From positions 1 through 56,707 of the forward strand of contig CAKVGS010000011.1 of NCBI GenBank assembly GCA_934747335.1: DNA of 56,707 nucleotides. The letters are read 5' to 3'. The notes under the pieces were generated by a model that was not told the DNA's origin, searched no databases, and was given only the letters and a program-made list of their open reading frames with translations. Below are positions 1 to 7,548 of this stretch, piece after piece; position 1 is the stretch's first letter; each line of letters begins with the position of its first letter. Both the position numbers and the translations under genes were made by a program. Source of the stretch: an uncultured Candidatus Melainabacteria bacterium. GTDB lineage: Bacteria; Cyanobacteriota; Vampirovibrionia; Gastranaerophilales; Gastranaerophilaceae.

Positions 1-1344
1 CTTATAAGCTTCTATTGTTCTTGAAAAATATTCAGGAGGAAGCCCTGCTTTTTCTTTTAAAGAATTCAAGAAAATTTCTTTGTCCGGCAACTGTTCCCAA
101 ACAACAGGCAAATAAACAGCTCTCTTATCACGTTCTACCAATATTATTCCATGCGGATAAATTTTTGATAACAACTCTCTTTCATCTTTAAAATCAATCT
201 TTTCTATTACAGAAAGAATAGAAACGGATACTTCTAAATTTTCAAGCTCTTCAATCGTTAACGGTTCAAATCGAGGGTCTTGAAATCCTGCATTTTTAGC
301 ATTATCTATTATGTCCAAAATTAAAGGTTTTGTCGGATAAATTGAGCCGATACAACCTCGAAGCTCACCATTTAACTTAAGCGTTACAAAAGATGCACCA
401 AATTGAGTAAGAACAGCTGGAATTTTGTGTGGAATAAATTCTTCCTGATTAATAGATGCTATAATACTTGCTTTGGCAGCCTTTATAACATATTTTGAAA
501 AATATCTTTCAATGAAATCATTTCTCGTATCAGTATACAAAAACCAAGCACCGTAACCTACAACTTTATCTTTATCAGAACTAATGTCACCTGAATTGTA
601 CATTTCTGTTCTAATCAATGCGCAATCATTGTTGTTGGCAAAATCCACCAATCCTTTTATCCCTGTCATACCACATGCCTGCTGAGGTTCAAGGAATTCA
701 ATTCGACCAGTTTCTATTACGGTTGCCGTGTAGGTATCAATTTGTCTGCACTGCTGTTGGGAATAATAGTGACTCAAATCAGATGAAATTATAAATGAAG
801 ACTCTTCCCAATAGGCAGAAATTAAATCTGAAATCAATCTGTAATCACAATTTCCGACAAGAACAGGAACAATTTTTATTTTTTTCCCTATTTTCTTTAA
901 ATTCTTTACAAAATCAACTGCACTTTGTTTGTGAGGCAAAAACATATTTTGAATAAAAGGCAGCTGGACTTCGATTGAATGCTCGTTCTCAAAAACTTCA
1001 TCCGCAACAATGCTTGGAAATTTTTCGGCAATTTCTGAAATAAGCTTGTTGTTTACTTCTAAATTTCCTAACGGTGTTTCAAAAAAACTGTACTCAGGAA
1101 GCGCAATATTATTAAAACTTTCATGATGAGAAGGAGCAATTATAAAAATGTTTTCACTAACCTCTAAATGCTGATAAGCCGACATCATCGCATGACCTGA
1201 GTATGCATAGCCCGCATGAGGAACGATAATCGCTTTTGACTTATAATCAAAAGTCTGCTCTTCTTTAAAAGAATCCAATAAATTGTTTAATTCATCAGGG
1301 TTTTCAGGATAAAAACTTCCTGCAAAAGATGTTTTTTTGTTCAT
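1..1344 (-). CDS. MEMO-AMMECR1 fusion protein (AmmeMemoRadiSam system A/B), 3' end cut by window
   Basis: My translation of the minus strand from the ATG at 1344 stays open for 448 codons to the window edge. The N-terminal ~260 residues match the MEMO/DODA-like fold: PHAGYAYSG near residue 42, EHSIEVQLPF near 120 and SSDLSHY near 191, which carry the His/Asp/Cys-type metal-site positions of the family. The C-terminal part is AMMECR1, recognised by LRGCIGS and by PPEYFSRTIEAYK close to the usual C-terminus, so only a few residues should be missing. These domains are known as partners of a radical SAM enzyme in the AmmeMemoRadiSam system, whose chemistry is not established; no such enzyme is in the window. 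The gene is divergent from the 1409 gene. It has no Shine-Dalgarno, and TATAAT lies six bases before the ATG. Confidence 0.9.
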   Translation of the reverse strand, partial: MNKKTSFAGSFYPENPDELNNLLDSFKEEQTFDYKSKAIIVPHAGYAYSGHAMMSAYQHLEVSENIFIIAPSHHESFNNIALPEYSFFETPLGNLEVNNKLISEIAEKFPSIVADEVFENEHSIEVQLPFIQNMFLPHKQSAVDFVKNLKKIGKKIKIVPVLVGNCDYRLISDLISAYWEESSFIISSDLSHYYSQQQCRQIDTYTATVIETGRIEFLEPQQACGMTGIKGLVDFANNNDCALIRTEMYNSGDISSDKDKVVGYGAWFLYTDTRNDFIERYFSKYVIKAAKASIIASINQEEFIPHKIPAVLTQFGASFVTLKLNGELRGCIGSIYPTKPLILDIIDNAKNAGFQDPRFEPLTIEELENLEVSVSILSVIEKIDFKDERELLSKIYPHGIILVERDKRAVYLPVVWEQLPDKEIFLNSLKEKAGLPPEYFSRTIEAYK

Positions 1345-1350
1345 AGAATT

Positions 1351-1379
1351 ATTATAAAATAGTTTTAACCTAATAGCAA
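1351..1379 (-). promoter_or_regulatory. Promoter with TATAAT six bases from the ATG (leaderless)
   Basis: On the minus strand TTGCTA (1379-1374), a 17-base spacer and a perfect TATAAT (1356-1351) are followed by six bases and the ATG at 1344. The expected transcription start coincides with the start codon. No ribosome-binding site is visible, so a leaderless mRNA is inferred. Confidence 0.6.
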
Positions 1380-1408
1380 AAAATTTTTTTAGAGGTTTTA
1401 GTAGAGAT

Positions 1409-1990
1409 ATGAAAATTACAAATAATTATAATATGCCCAACTTCAAAGGCTATAAAAATTTAATCAGTTTTGACCAAGAAGCACAAGGGAACAGACTTGC
1501 CCTTTTCGTTGCACAACTTGATAATAATAATACTCCCGATTTAGATAATTACAAAAAATTAGCAGATTATCCAAGATGCTTTAATAGAGGTAATATTGAC
1601 GATACCATAATGTGTGTTTATTCCGAAACACCTAATCATCACGTTATGTATTTGAATAATGATCTTTTATTAAACGCAAATGAGTTGGACGAAGTTGCGA
1701 GAAAATTCTCTCAAAAAGATTTTTTACAGGTTGAAAAAGGATATCTTAAAGCCTATACACAAATCGCAAACTTAACAAAACAAATCATGAATAATAATAC
1801 AGCAACCTATCGCGACATGGGGATTCATAAAATTATAACAGAAGCTCAAAGAATGTTAACGAACTTGTGTCGCGACGATAGTCAAGCCGCATTGAGAATT
1901 TTAGAAACCGCTTTTTATAACGTTAACCATCAAAAAACAGCATCCATAATTAATGCAGGTGTTAATAAAGCTTTAAAAAATTATTTTTAA
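1409..1990 (+). CDS. Lineage-specific hypothetical protein with N-terminal NFKG motif
   Basis: This is a 193-aa protein I do not recognise. It has no signal peptide or membrane helix. The N-terminus contains MPNFKG (F12-K13-G14), a short motif also found near the start of the 44697 product (TPTTFKG) and inside the 28596 product. The rest is polar and probably mostly helical, rich in Asn, Lys and Leu. A GAGG sequence lies about 15 bases before the ATG, an unusually long spacing. The gene stands alone, divergent from the MEMO-AMMECR1 gene and convergent with the TPR gene, with one base between the stop codons. Cytosolic or exported location cannot be decided. Confidence 0.75.
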   Translation: MKITNNYNMPNFKGYKNLISFDQEAQGNRLALFVAQLDNNNTPDLDNYKKLADYPRCFNRGNIDDTIMCVYSETPNHHVMYLNNDLLLNANELDEVARKFSQKDFLQVEKGYLKAYTQIANLTKQIMNNNTATYRDMGIHKIITEAQRMLTNLCRDDSQAALRILETAFYNVNHQKTASIINAGVNKALKNYF

Positions 1991-1991
1991 A

Positions 1992-2543
1992 CTATAACTT
2001 TGCGGTAACTTCTCTTAAATACTGCCTGATTGCAGGCGTAATAAGCAAATCAGGTTCTGAAGAGCATAAGTCATCCAAAGTTATTACCCCTTTTCTTGTT
2101 TGTCCTGCTTGAATTTGCAAAAGTCCCAACATAATTTTATCGTAAGGAGTTTTAGAACCAGCTAACTCTTTCATCTTTGTATTTGTAATTCCAAGCGTTC
2201 TGTAACATTCTGCCAAGTTTTGATAATACTTGAAATTCAATCCGTACAGTTTAATCGCGTCTTCAAAACACACTCTTGCCATTTCAGGATAGCCGATAAA
2301 AGTGTAAGTTTCGCCTAAATTATTCTTAAAAATTGCCGTCGCTTGTGTGTTTGGGCTTAGCTGAATTGCAATTTTGAACTCCTGTATAGCCGCATAATAA
2401 ATTCTGTCTTTAAGATAATTTATTCCGACATTATTGTGATAAAATGCGTCTTTTCCTGCATCAATCGTATATTTGTAAGGTTTTCTGTAACCTGAACAAA
2501 TAAACATAATTGACAATAAAAATATTGAAAAAAACTTTTTCAT
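1992..2543 (-). CDS. Exported TPR protein
   Basis: A 183-aa protein with an N-terminal signal (MKKFFSIFLLSIMFICSGY). The Cys at 16-17 makes a lipoprotein possible, but the lipobox is poor. Two to three TPR-like helix pairs follow: VGINYLKDRIYYAAIQEFKIAI, FKNNLGETYTFIGYPEMARVCF and YYQNLAECYRTLGI. TPRs mediate protein contacts, and the partner is unknown. Its ATG shares one base with the stop of the upstream MBL hydrolase (TAATG), so it is translationally coupled as the last gene of a three-gene minus-strand operon. Confidence 0.75.
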   Translation of the reverse strand: MKKFFSIFLLSIMFICSGYRKPYKYTIDAGKDAFYHNNVGINYLKDRIYYAAIQEFKIAIQLSPNTQATAIFKNNLGETYTFIGYPEMARVCFEDAIKLYGLNFKYYQNLAECYRTLGITNTKMKELAGSKTPYDKIMLGLLQIQAGQTRKGVITLDDLCSSEPDLLITPAIRQYLREVTAKL

Positions 2544-3466
2544 TATAATTCGATTTCTAATCCTTCGTAAGCCATAATTGCATCTTCTGATGCGTATTCT
2601 TCAGACAACAAATCTAATTTTTCATCATTATATCCTGGGTCGTAATGGAAATAAACGAGTTTTTTTGCACCAACTTGTTCTTTACAATCAAGCGCCATTT
2701 CAAAAGTTGAATGACCGTAACCTTGTTTTGGTACATAAATGCTCAAATAATCTTCTGTTGAATATTGCGCATCGTGGATAAGTAAATCACACCCTTTTGC
2801 AAACTTAACCAACTTTTTATCACCGCCCGGATAGCTTTCCTTGTCTGTCGCATACACAAGAGTTTTTCCTTTGTATGCAATTTTATAGATAAATACACCG
2901 TTTTGAGGGTGAGCATACGATTTATAACAAGTGATAACAACATCTTCGTCCGTGTAATCACCTTCTTTTAAGTCATTAACTCTTATAACCTTTGGCATTT
3001 CGCCCGATTTAAAAATAATATAATTAGTTTCATTCAAATCAAAGATTTTTAAATCTGCCGCAATGTCGCCTAAATCAAGCGGAAATGACTTTGTGAACAA
3101 AAGTTTAGCAAGTTCGCTTTCTAATGTTTCGTTGTAATTCACTCCACCCATCAAACACATTCTTGTAGACGCCAAGTGGCATGGTCTAAAGAATGGAAAA
3201 CCTTGAATATGGTCTAAATGAATGTGACTCAATAAAATTGTGCATTTTACAGGAGTTCTGTCTGTGATCGTCGTCCCTGATTCAATATATTTTTGCATAA
3301 GTTCGTTACCCAAACTTATTAAACCTGTTCCTGCGTCCAAAATAATTAAATGTCCGCCTACTCTAACTTCCACGCAAGATGTGTTTCCGCCGTATTTCAA
3401 AAAATCTTTATGCGGTACGGGATAACTGCCTCTAACACCTCTGAATTTTATTTTAAATTCGTCCAT
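2543..3466 (-). CDS. MBL-fold metallo-hydrolase
   Basis: A 307-aa protein of the metallo-beta-lactamase superfamily. The FRGVRGSYP...YGGNTSCVEV opening and DAGTG (residues 45-49) are typical of the PhnP/class-II cyclic-nucleotide phosphodiesterase-like branch. The metal motif SHIHLDH (81-86) is intact, with downstream HDAQY and FHYDPG supplying the later ligands. It has no signal peptide, so it is probably a cytosolic hydrolase of a phosphodiester. The substrate cannot be read from sequence. It starts two bases after the metallophosphoesterase stop and overlaps the TPR gene by one base. Confidence 0.85.
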   Translation of the reverse strand: MDEFKIKFRGVRGSYPVPHKDFLKYGGNTSCVEVRVGGHLIILDAGTGLISLGNELMQKYIESGTTITDRTPVKCTILLSHIHLDHIQGFPFFRPCHLASTRMCLMGGVNYNETLESELAKLLFTKSFPLDLGDIAADLKIFDLNETNYIIFKSGEMPKVIRVNDLKEGDYTDEDVVITCYKSYAHPQNGVFIYKIAYKGKTLVYATDKESYPGGDKKLVKFAKGCDLLIHDAQYSTEDYLSIYVPKQGYGHSTFEMALDCKEQVGAKKLVYFHYDPGYNDEKLDLLSEEYASEDAIMAYEGLEIEL

Positions 3467-3468
3467 TC

Positions 3469-4449
3469 TTAATCTCCATAATTTTTCAATTCAAAACTTG
3501 CGTTTCTGTCGCTCTCTTCTCCATACAATCTTTCAGTCCCCATAAGTCTAAGCTTTGAACGAGATTGTATGTCTTTTAAATTTGTTTCTTTCAAATAAAC
3601 ATCAACCATTGTGCGTTGTTTATTCGAATTTATATTAATAACTCTAAATGCATTCGGATAAGTAACCAATGACGGGCATGCTACAACCAACATATTATCG
3701 TCTTGTATGATTTTTGTCGTGTGATAATGTCCCTGTAAAACTATTACGGGATTTTTATGAGTCTTTAAAAGCTTTCTTACTTCATACTCATTTTGCATTT
3801 TGTGATTAGGACTGGAAAACGGTTCAATAATAGGAACATGCGAACAAACTATAACCGTGTCTTTTGCATGCTTTTCCAACTCTTGAGTTAGCCACATGAA
3901 TTCTTCGTTTGAGATTTCGCCGTTTGAAGTTAATTTGTAATCAATAATCGAATCCAAACAAATTACTCTGAAACCTTTTTTCGGAGTGAATGCGTAATAA
4001 ATATATTCCTGCTGCATATTATCATTATTTGCAGCTAATGTTTCTAAAAATTTTCTTTTTGTAAGCGGTCCGTCAATACTGATATCGTGATTGCCGTCAA
4101 TTGCATACCAAGGATAAACAAGATTGTTGGCATGCGAAATAAATTTTTCCAATTCGCTTACTTTCGGCTTGTTTACTAAATCGCCCGTAAACATTACAAA
4201 ATCATAAGGTCCTGATGTATTTATCTGAAAAATAACATCATCTAAAAGCTCCGGTGATTTTTTCAAAAATTTGTAAGACGTATTTTCTTCAAACGAAGAA
4301 AAATGTGCATCACTGACTTGTGCAACTCTTAGATTGTTGTTAGCAGCAGTGCAGACTTGCGAGCCGATTACGCAAGCAATGAGAAGTGTTAAAACACAAT
4401 TTATTATCTTAGATAAAAAAGATTCTTTTTTACGTTTATATCGCTTCAT
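3469..4449 (-). CDS. Exported or membrane-anchored calcineurin-like metallophosphoesterase
   Basis: A 326-aa protein. A basic N-terminus (KRYKRKK) and a hydrophobic stretch near residues 14-33 form a signal anchor or cleaved signal. All five metallophosphoesterase blocks are present: SDAHF, FTGDLVN, DGNHDIS, CSHVPI and QGHYHTT. The fold hydrolyses phosphomonoesters or diesters with two metals; the substrate is unknown, and an extracytoplasmic position is inferred from the signal. It is the first gene of the operon with the MBL hydrolase and the TPR protein. TATAAT (4463-4458) lies eight bases before the ATG without a Shine-Dalgarno, so the mRNA would be nearly leaderless. Confidence 0.85.
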   Translation of the reverse strand: MKRYKRKKESFLSKIINCVLTLLIACVIGSQVCTAANNNLRVAQVSDAHFSSFEENTSYKFLKKSPELLDDVIFQINTSGPYDFVMFTGDLVNKPKVSELEKFISHANNLVYPWYAIDGNHDISIDGPLTKRKFLETLAANNDNMQQEYIYYAFTPKKGFRVICLDSIIDYKLTSNGEISNEEFMWLTQELEKHAKDTVIVCSHVPIIEPFSSPNHKMQNEYEVRKLLKTHKNPVIVLQGHYHTTKIIQDDNMLVVACPSLVTYPNAFRVININSNKQRTMVDVYLKETNLKDIQSRSKLRLMGTERLYGEESDRNASFELKNYGD

Positions 4450-4500
4450 AATTATTTATTATACCAAATAACCTGCTTTGTGTACACTCCCACAGTAAAA

Positions 4501-4537
4501 AGAAGGGGCGAATTTCTTTCAGAAATTCGCCCCTTCT
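4501..4537 (-). terminator. Rho-independent terminator of the HU gene
   Basis: A perfect 17-bp inverted repeat (4501-4517 and 4521-4537) with a TTC loop and a GGGGCG core. On the minus strand it is followed by TTTTACTG. It lies 20 bases after the HU stop and about 50 bases before the metallophosphoesterase start, insulating the two units. Confidence 0.85.
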
Positions 4538-4556
4538 AAAAAGTTTTACAAACGAA

Positions 4557-4829
4557 CTATTTTACAAGTTCTTTGAAGCTCTTACCTGCTGAGAATGCAG
4601 GAACTGTTTTAGCAGCAATCTTCAATTCTTTACCAGTTTGAGGGTTTCTACCAACTCTAGCAGCTCTTTTTCTAGCTTCCCAAGTACCAAAACCTACTAA
4701 AGTAACTTTTTTACCTTTAGCAACTGTTTTTTGGATAATTTCTAATGTAGCTGAAAGTACATCTGAAGAAACTTTTTGAGAAAGTTTAGTCTTCTTAGAA
4801 ATTTCTTTTACTAATTCTTCTTTGTTCAT
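4557..4829 (-). CDS. hup: HU-family DNA-binding protein
   Basis: A 90-aa HU/IHF-family nucleoid protein. It has the dimerisation helices MNKEELVKEISKKTKLS, the VTLVGFGTWEARKR saddle, and the DNA-binding arm GRNPQTGKELKI with the intercalating Pro. I place the start at 4829 because AGGAG lies seven bases upstream; an in-frame upstream ATG at 4847 would add six unrelated residues and bury this site. It is monocistronic, with its own TATAAT promoter and a strong terminator, as expected for an abundant protein. Confidence 0.95.
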   Translation of the reverse strand: MNKEELVKEISKKTKLSQKVSSDVLSATLEIIQKTVAKGKKVTLVGFGTWEARKRAARVGRNPQTGKELKIAAKTVPAFSAGKSFKELVK

Positions 4830-4899
4830 GATAAATCTCCTATACACTCTTACTCTCTTATGCGCTTAAACACTAGGCTTTGCACATTTCATACATCCT

Positions 4900-4927
4900 A
4901 TTATACACGTTGTGTTAAATTTTGCAA
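4900..4927 (-). promoter_or_regulatory. Promoter of the HU gene
   Basis: On the minus strand TTGCAA (4927-4922), a 16-base spacer and TATAAT (4905-4900). It gives a leader of roughly 65 bases that ends in the AGGAG site before the HU start. Confidence 0.55.
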
Positions 4928-5005
4928 GTAGTAAAGCTGTATTTTCTTCTAAATTTTACAATATTATTAAATTTCAGCCGTTTTTGTTACGAAAATTAAT
5001 AAAAC

Positions 5006-5033
5006 TTTACATTTAAAGTTAATAGGCTATAAT
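5006..5033 (+). promoter_or_regulatory. Promoter of the alcohol dehydrogenase gene
   Basis: TTTACA (5006-5011), 16 bases and TATAAT (5028-5033), followed by an AAAGGAG ribosome-binding site before the ATG at 5065. This is a good match to a housekeeping-sigma promoter. Confidence 0.65.
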
Positions 5034-5064
5034 TATCTTGTAGTGTTAAGAAAGGAGAATTATT

Positions 5065-6252
5065 ATGTGGGAAAAAGATGTGAATATCCATGAAGTTCGT
5101 GAAATCAGAACAAGAACTTCTGTATTTTTCGGATGCGGTGCAATCAACAAAATTGAAGATATCGCAAAAGATTTTAAATCAAAAGGCTTAGACAAAGTTA
5201 TTGTAATGAGCGGTAAAAACGCATACAAAGCAACAGGCGCATGGGCTGTTGTAGAAAAAGCATTACAAAACAACAGTATTGAATATATTAACTACGATGG
5301 AGTTACTCCAAACCCAACATCAACAGCAGTAAACGAAGCTGCTAAACTGGCAAAAGATTTTGGCGCAAAAGCTGTTATTGCAATTGGTGGCGGTTCACCA
5401 ACCGATGCTGGCAAATCAGTTGCAATTTTGCTTAAATATCCTGATAAGACTGCTAATGATATTTACGAATTTACTTTCTCACCTGAAGTTGCAGCTCCTA
5501 TCGTTGCAATCAATTTGACACATGGAACAGGTACCGAAACAAACAGATTTGCGGTTGTAACAATTCCTGAAAAAGACTACAAACCCGCAATTGCTTACGA
5601 TTGTATTTATCCGACTTATGCAATTGATGATCCGGCTTTGATGGTTAAATTGTCACCAAAACAAACAAGATTTGTTTCAATTGATGCCGTTAACCACGTA
5701 ATTGAAGCAGCTACTTCAACAGTTGCATCACCTTATGCGATTACTTTGGCAAGAGAAGTTGTAACGCTTGTTTCTAAGTATTTACCAAAAGCAATTGAAA
5801 ACCCTGAAGACTTAGAAGCAAGATATTTCTTGGCCTACGCAGCTATGATGGGCGGTGTATGTTTTGATAACGGCTTGCTTCACTACACACATGCTCTAGA
5901 ACACCCATTGAGCGCCGTAAAACATGATTTGTCACATGGTTTAGGTTTGGCAATGCTTCTACCGGCTGTTGTTAAAAATATTTTCTCTGCTAAAGCTGAA
6001 ACATTAAAATACATCTTAGAACCTGTTGTTGGCAAAGTGGAAACTGCTGAAGAAGCTTCTAAAGGAGTTTATGAATGGTTAAAATCAGTTGGTGTTCCTA
6101 ACAAATTGAAAGACGAAGGATTTACAGAAGCTGACGTTCCAAATCTTGTAAACTTGGCATTCACAACACCTTCATTAGATGGTTTATTAGCAATTGCACC
6201 AACAAAAGCTACAAAAGAAGCTGTTGAAGAAATTTACAGAAGTTCATTATAA
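5065..6252 (+). CDS. Iron-containing (group III) alcohol dehydrogenase
   Basis: A 395-aa NAD(P)-dependent iron-type dehydrogenase of normal length. The dinucleotide-binding GGGSPTDAGK (108-117) and the metal ligands D207, H211, H276 and H291, in SIDAVNH and HYTHALEHPLSAVKHDLSHG, align with the FucO family. The family oxidises short-chain alcohols or, in fermentation, reduces aldehydes to regenerate NAD+. The exact substrate cannot be assigned. AAAGGAG precedes the ATG. The gene is monocistronic between its own promoter and terminator, which suggests high and independent expression. Confidence 0.92.
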   Translation: MWEKDVNIHEVREIRTRTSVFFGCGAINKIEDIAKDFKSKGLDKVIVMSGKNAYKATGAWAVVEKALQNNSIEYINYDGVTPNPTSTAVNEAAKLAKDFGAKAVIAIGGGSPTDAGKSVAILLKYPDKTANDIYEFTFSPEVAAPIVAINLTHGTGTETNRFAVVTIPEKDYKPAIAYDCIYPTYAIDDPALMVKLSPKQTRFVSIDAVNHVIEAATSTVASPYAITLAREVVTLVSKYLPKAIENPEDLEARYFLAYAAMMGGVCFDNGLLHYTHALEHPLSAVKHDLSHGLGLAMLLPAVVKNIFSAKAETLKYILEPVVGKVETAEEASKGVYEWLKSVGVPNKLKDEGFTEADVPNLVNLAFTTPSLDGLLAIAPTKATKEAVEEIYRSSL

Positions 6253-6273
6253 TATTAATTTCAATAAAATTTG

Positions 6274-6304
6274 AAAAGGCATGCTTTATAGCATGCCTTT
6301 TTTG
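6274..6304 (+). terminator. Rho-independent terminator after the alcohol dehydrogenase
   Basis: AAAAGGCATGC, a six-base loop, GCATGCCTTTT and then further Ts (6274-6304). A perfect 11-bp stem starts 21 bases after the stop codon. It may also act on the convergent 6317-6964 gene. Confidence 0.9.
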
Positions 6305-6316
6305 TTCAAATAAAAA

Positions 6317-6964
6317 CTAACCTTCTTCTCTTAGCAATAAAATTGCCGTATTCAATTCTTCCAACAAATACTGCAATTGTTGATTAATGTTTTCTGGGTT
6401 ATAAATAGAACCGCTTTCAGAATAAGCCAAATAACGTTGGTATGTAACAGCTTCTTTTCTTAGAAGAGAAATTGATTTTACATACCTGTTAACTTCTTGC
6501 AATTTTCTAAAAGATTCATAATAACTTTCAGGCTTTCCGTCGTATTTTTCAGTCAAACTATCAATATTTAGCGTTAATAAATTTGCTTTTGTGATGAATA
6601 ATTGCAAGCTTTCATTGTCTTCTATGCAATCAACAAGTTTTTCCAACATTGGGATAACTTCGTTTGCATCATTTACAAACTGAGAAGTTTTATCTTTTTT
6701 TTGAATAATATTGATAAAAGCAGGATTGTCTTTTGGAACAGGCTTAAGTTCGGACGGATTATCAAAACCTTCTTGAGCTTCAAAAACAGGTGTGGTAACT
6801 TTTGTTTTTGAACGTTCTACTTTTTCTCCTATTTCAGGTAAATTGCCTGCATAGCCTTTACCTTGAAGTTCTTGTTCCAATGCTTTATCTTTTTTATTCC
6901 AAAAGGCAGCATGCGAAGGCAAAGTAAATGTTAATAATAAAAAACAAATTAAAAACTTTTTCAT
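6317..6964 (-). CDS. Exported hypothetical protein
   Basis: A 215-aa protein with a clear cleavable signal peptide (MKKFLICFLLLTFTLPSHA, then AFWNKKDK). The mature part has a charged linker (residues 20-85) followed by a helical region with FVNDANEVIPMLEKLVDCIEDNESLQLF. I recognise no family. It is predicted to be periplasmic. It is monocistronic, with TATAAT exactly six bases before the ATG and no Shine-Dalgarno, so it is probably leaderless. Confidence 0.7.
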   Translation of the reverse strand: MKKFLICFLLLTFTLPSHAAFWNKKDKALEQELQGKGYAGNLPEIGEKVERSKTKVTTPVFEAQEGFDNPSELKPVPKDNPAFINIIQKKDKTSQFVNDANEVIPMLEKLVDCIEDNESLQLFITKANLLTLNIDSLTEKYDGKPESYYESFRKLQEVNRYVKSISLLRKEAVTYQRYLAYSESGSIYNPENINQQLQYLLEELNTAILLLREEG

Positions 6965-6970
6965 ATTTAT

Positions 6971-6976
6971 ATTATA
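6971..6976 (-). promoter_or_regulatory. -10 element six bases before the 6964 start codon (leaderless)
   Basis: A perfect TATAAT on the minus strand, followed by ATAAAT and the ATG. No good -35 is seen 16-18 bases upstream; TGAC just before the hexamer may act as a partial extended -10. Confidence 0.5.
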
Positions 6977-7033
6977 GTCATATTTTATAAAAAGGCAAAA
7001 CTATTAATAGCACGTATGTACAAAATCAAACTC

Positions 7034-7063
7034 TTGACATTAAAAGTCCACAAGGTATATCAT
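7034..7063 (+). promoter_or_regulatory. Promoter of tRNA-Thr
   Basis: A perfect TTGACA (7034-7039), 18 bases and TATCAT (7058-7063). The tRNA begins 21 bases after the -10. Confidence 0.65.
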
Positions 7064-7083
7064 GTAAGCTATAAATCAAGCGT

Positions 7084-7156
<73 letters not shown>

Positions 7157-7259
7157 AGTTTTTAATGCTTTCGCACATAAACTCAAAAAATCAACATTTA
7201 TATAGTTAGGGGATGAATATTTTTTTTATTAGATTAAACTAAAACCAAAAGGAGGTTTT

Positions 7260-7493
7260 ATGTTAGATTTATACATTTTAGAAAATTGCCCTTACTGCAA
7301 AAAAGTTCTATCTTTTTTAGAAACCACTGATCTTAATTACAACAAAATTGATATCAAAAACAAACAAAACGAAGAAACATTAATTAAACTCGGAGGCACA
7401 CGACAAGTTCCATTCTTGGTTGACAATGACAGAAATGTTCAAATGTATGAGTCGGATGATATTATTGAATATTTAAAAACGATTGTAAAATAA
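7260..7493 (+). CDS. Glutaredoxin-like protein
   Basis: A 77-aa compact glutaredoxin fold with the dithiol active site C10-P-Y-C13, the cis-Pro motif TRQVPFLVD and the C-terminal helix SDDIIEYLKTIVK. It would reduce disulfides or mixed glutathione/thiol adducts in the cytosol. AAAGGAGG lies six bases before the ATG. The UvrA-like gene starts 55 bases downstream with its own promoter. Confidence 0.92.
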   Translation: MLDLYILENCPYCKKVLSFLETTDLNYNKIDIKNKQNEETLIKLGGTRQVPFLVDNDRNVQMYESDDIIEYLKTIVK

Positions 7494-7536
7494 AATTCAA
7501 TACCATTGCAAATAGCCTTTTTATTTTGTTCCGATA

Positions 7537-7542
7537 TATAAT
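7537..7542 (+). promoter_or_regulatory. -10 element six bases before the uvrA2-like start (leaderless)
   Basis: TATAAT, ATAACT and then the ATG at 7549. There is no Shine-Dalgarno between them, and no convincing -35 at 16-18 bases. The geometry is identical to that of tsaD, the MEMO fusion and the 6964 gene. Confidence 0.5.
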
Positions 7543-7548
7543 ATAACT

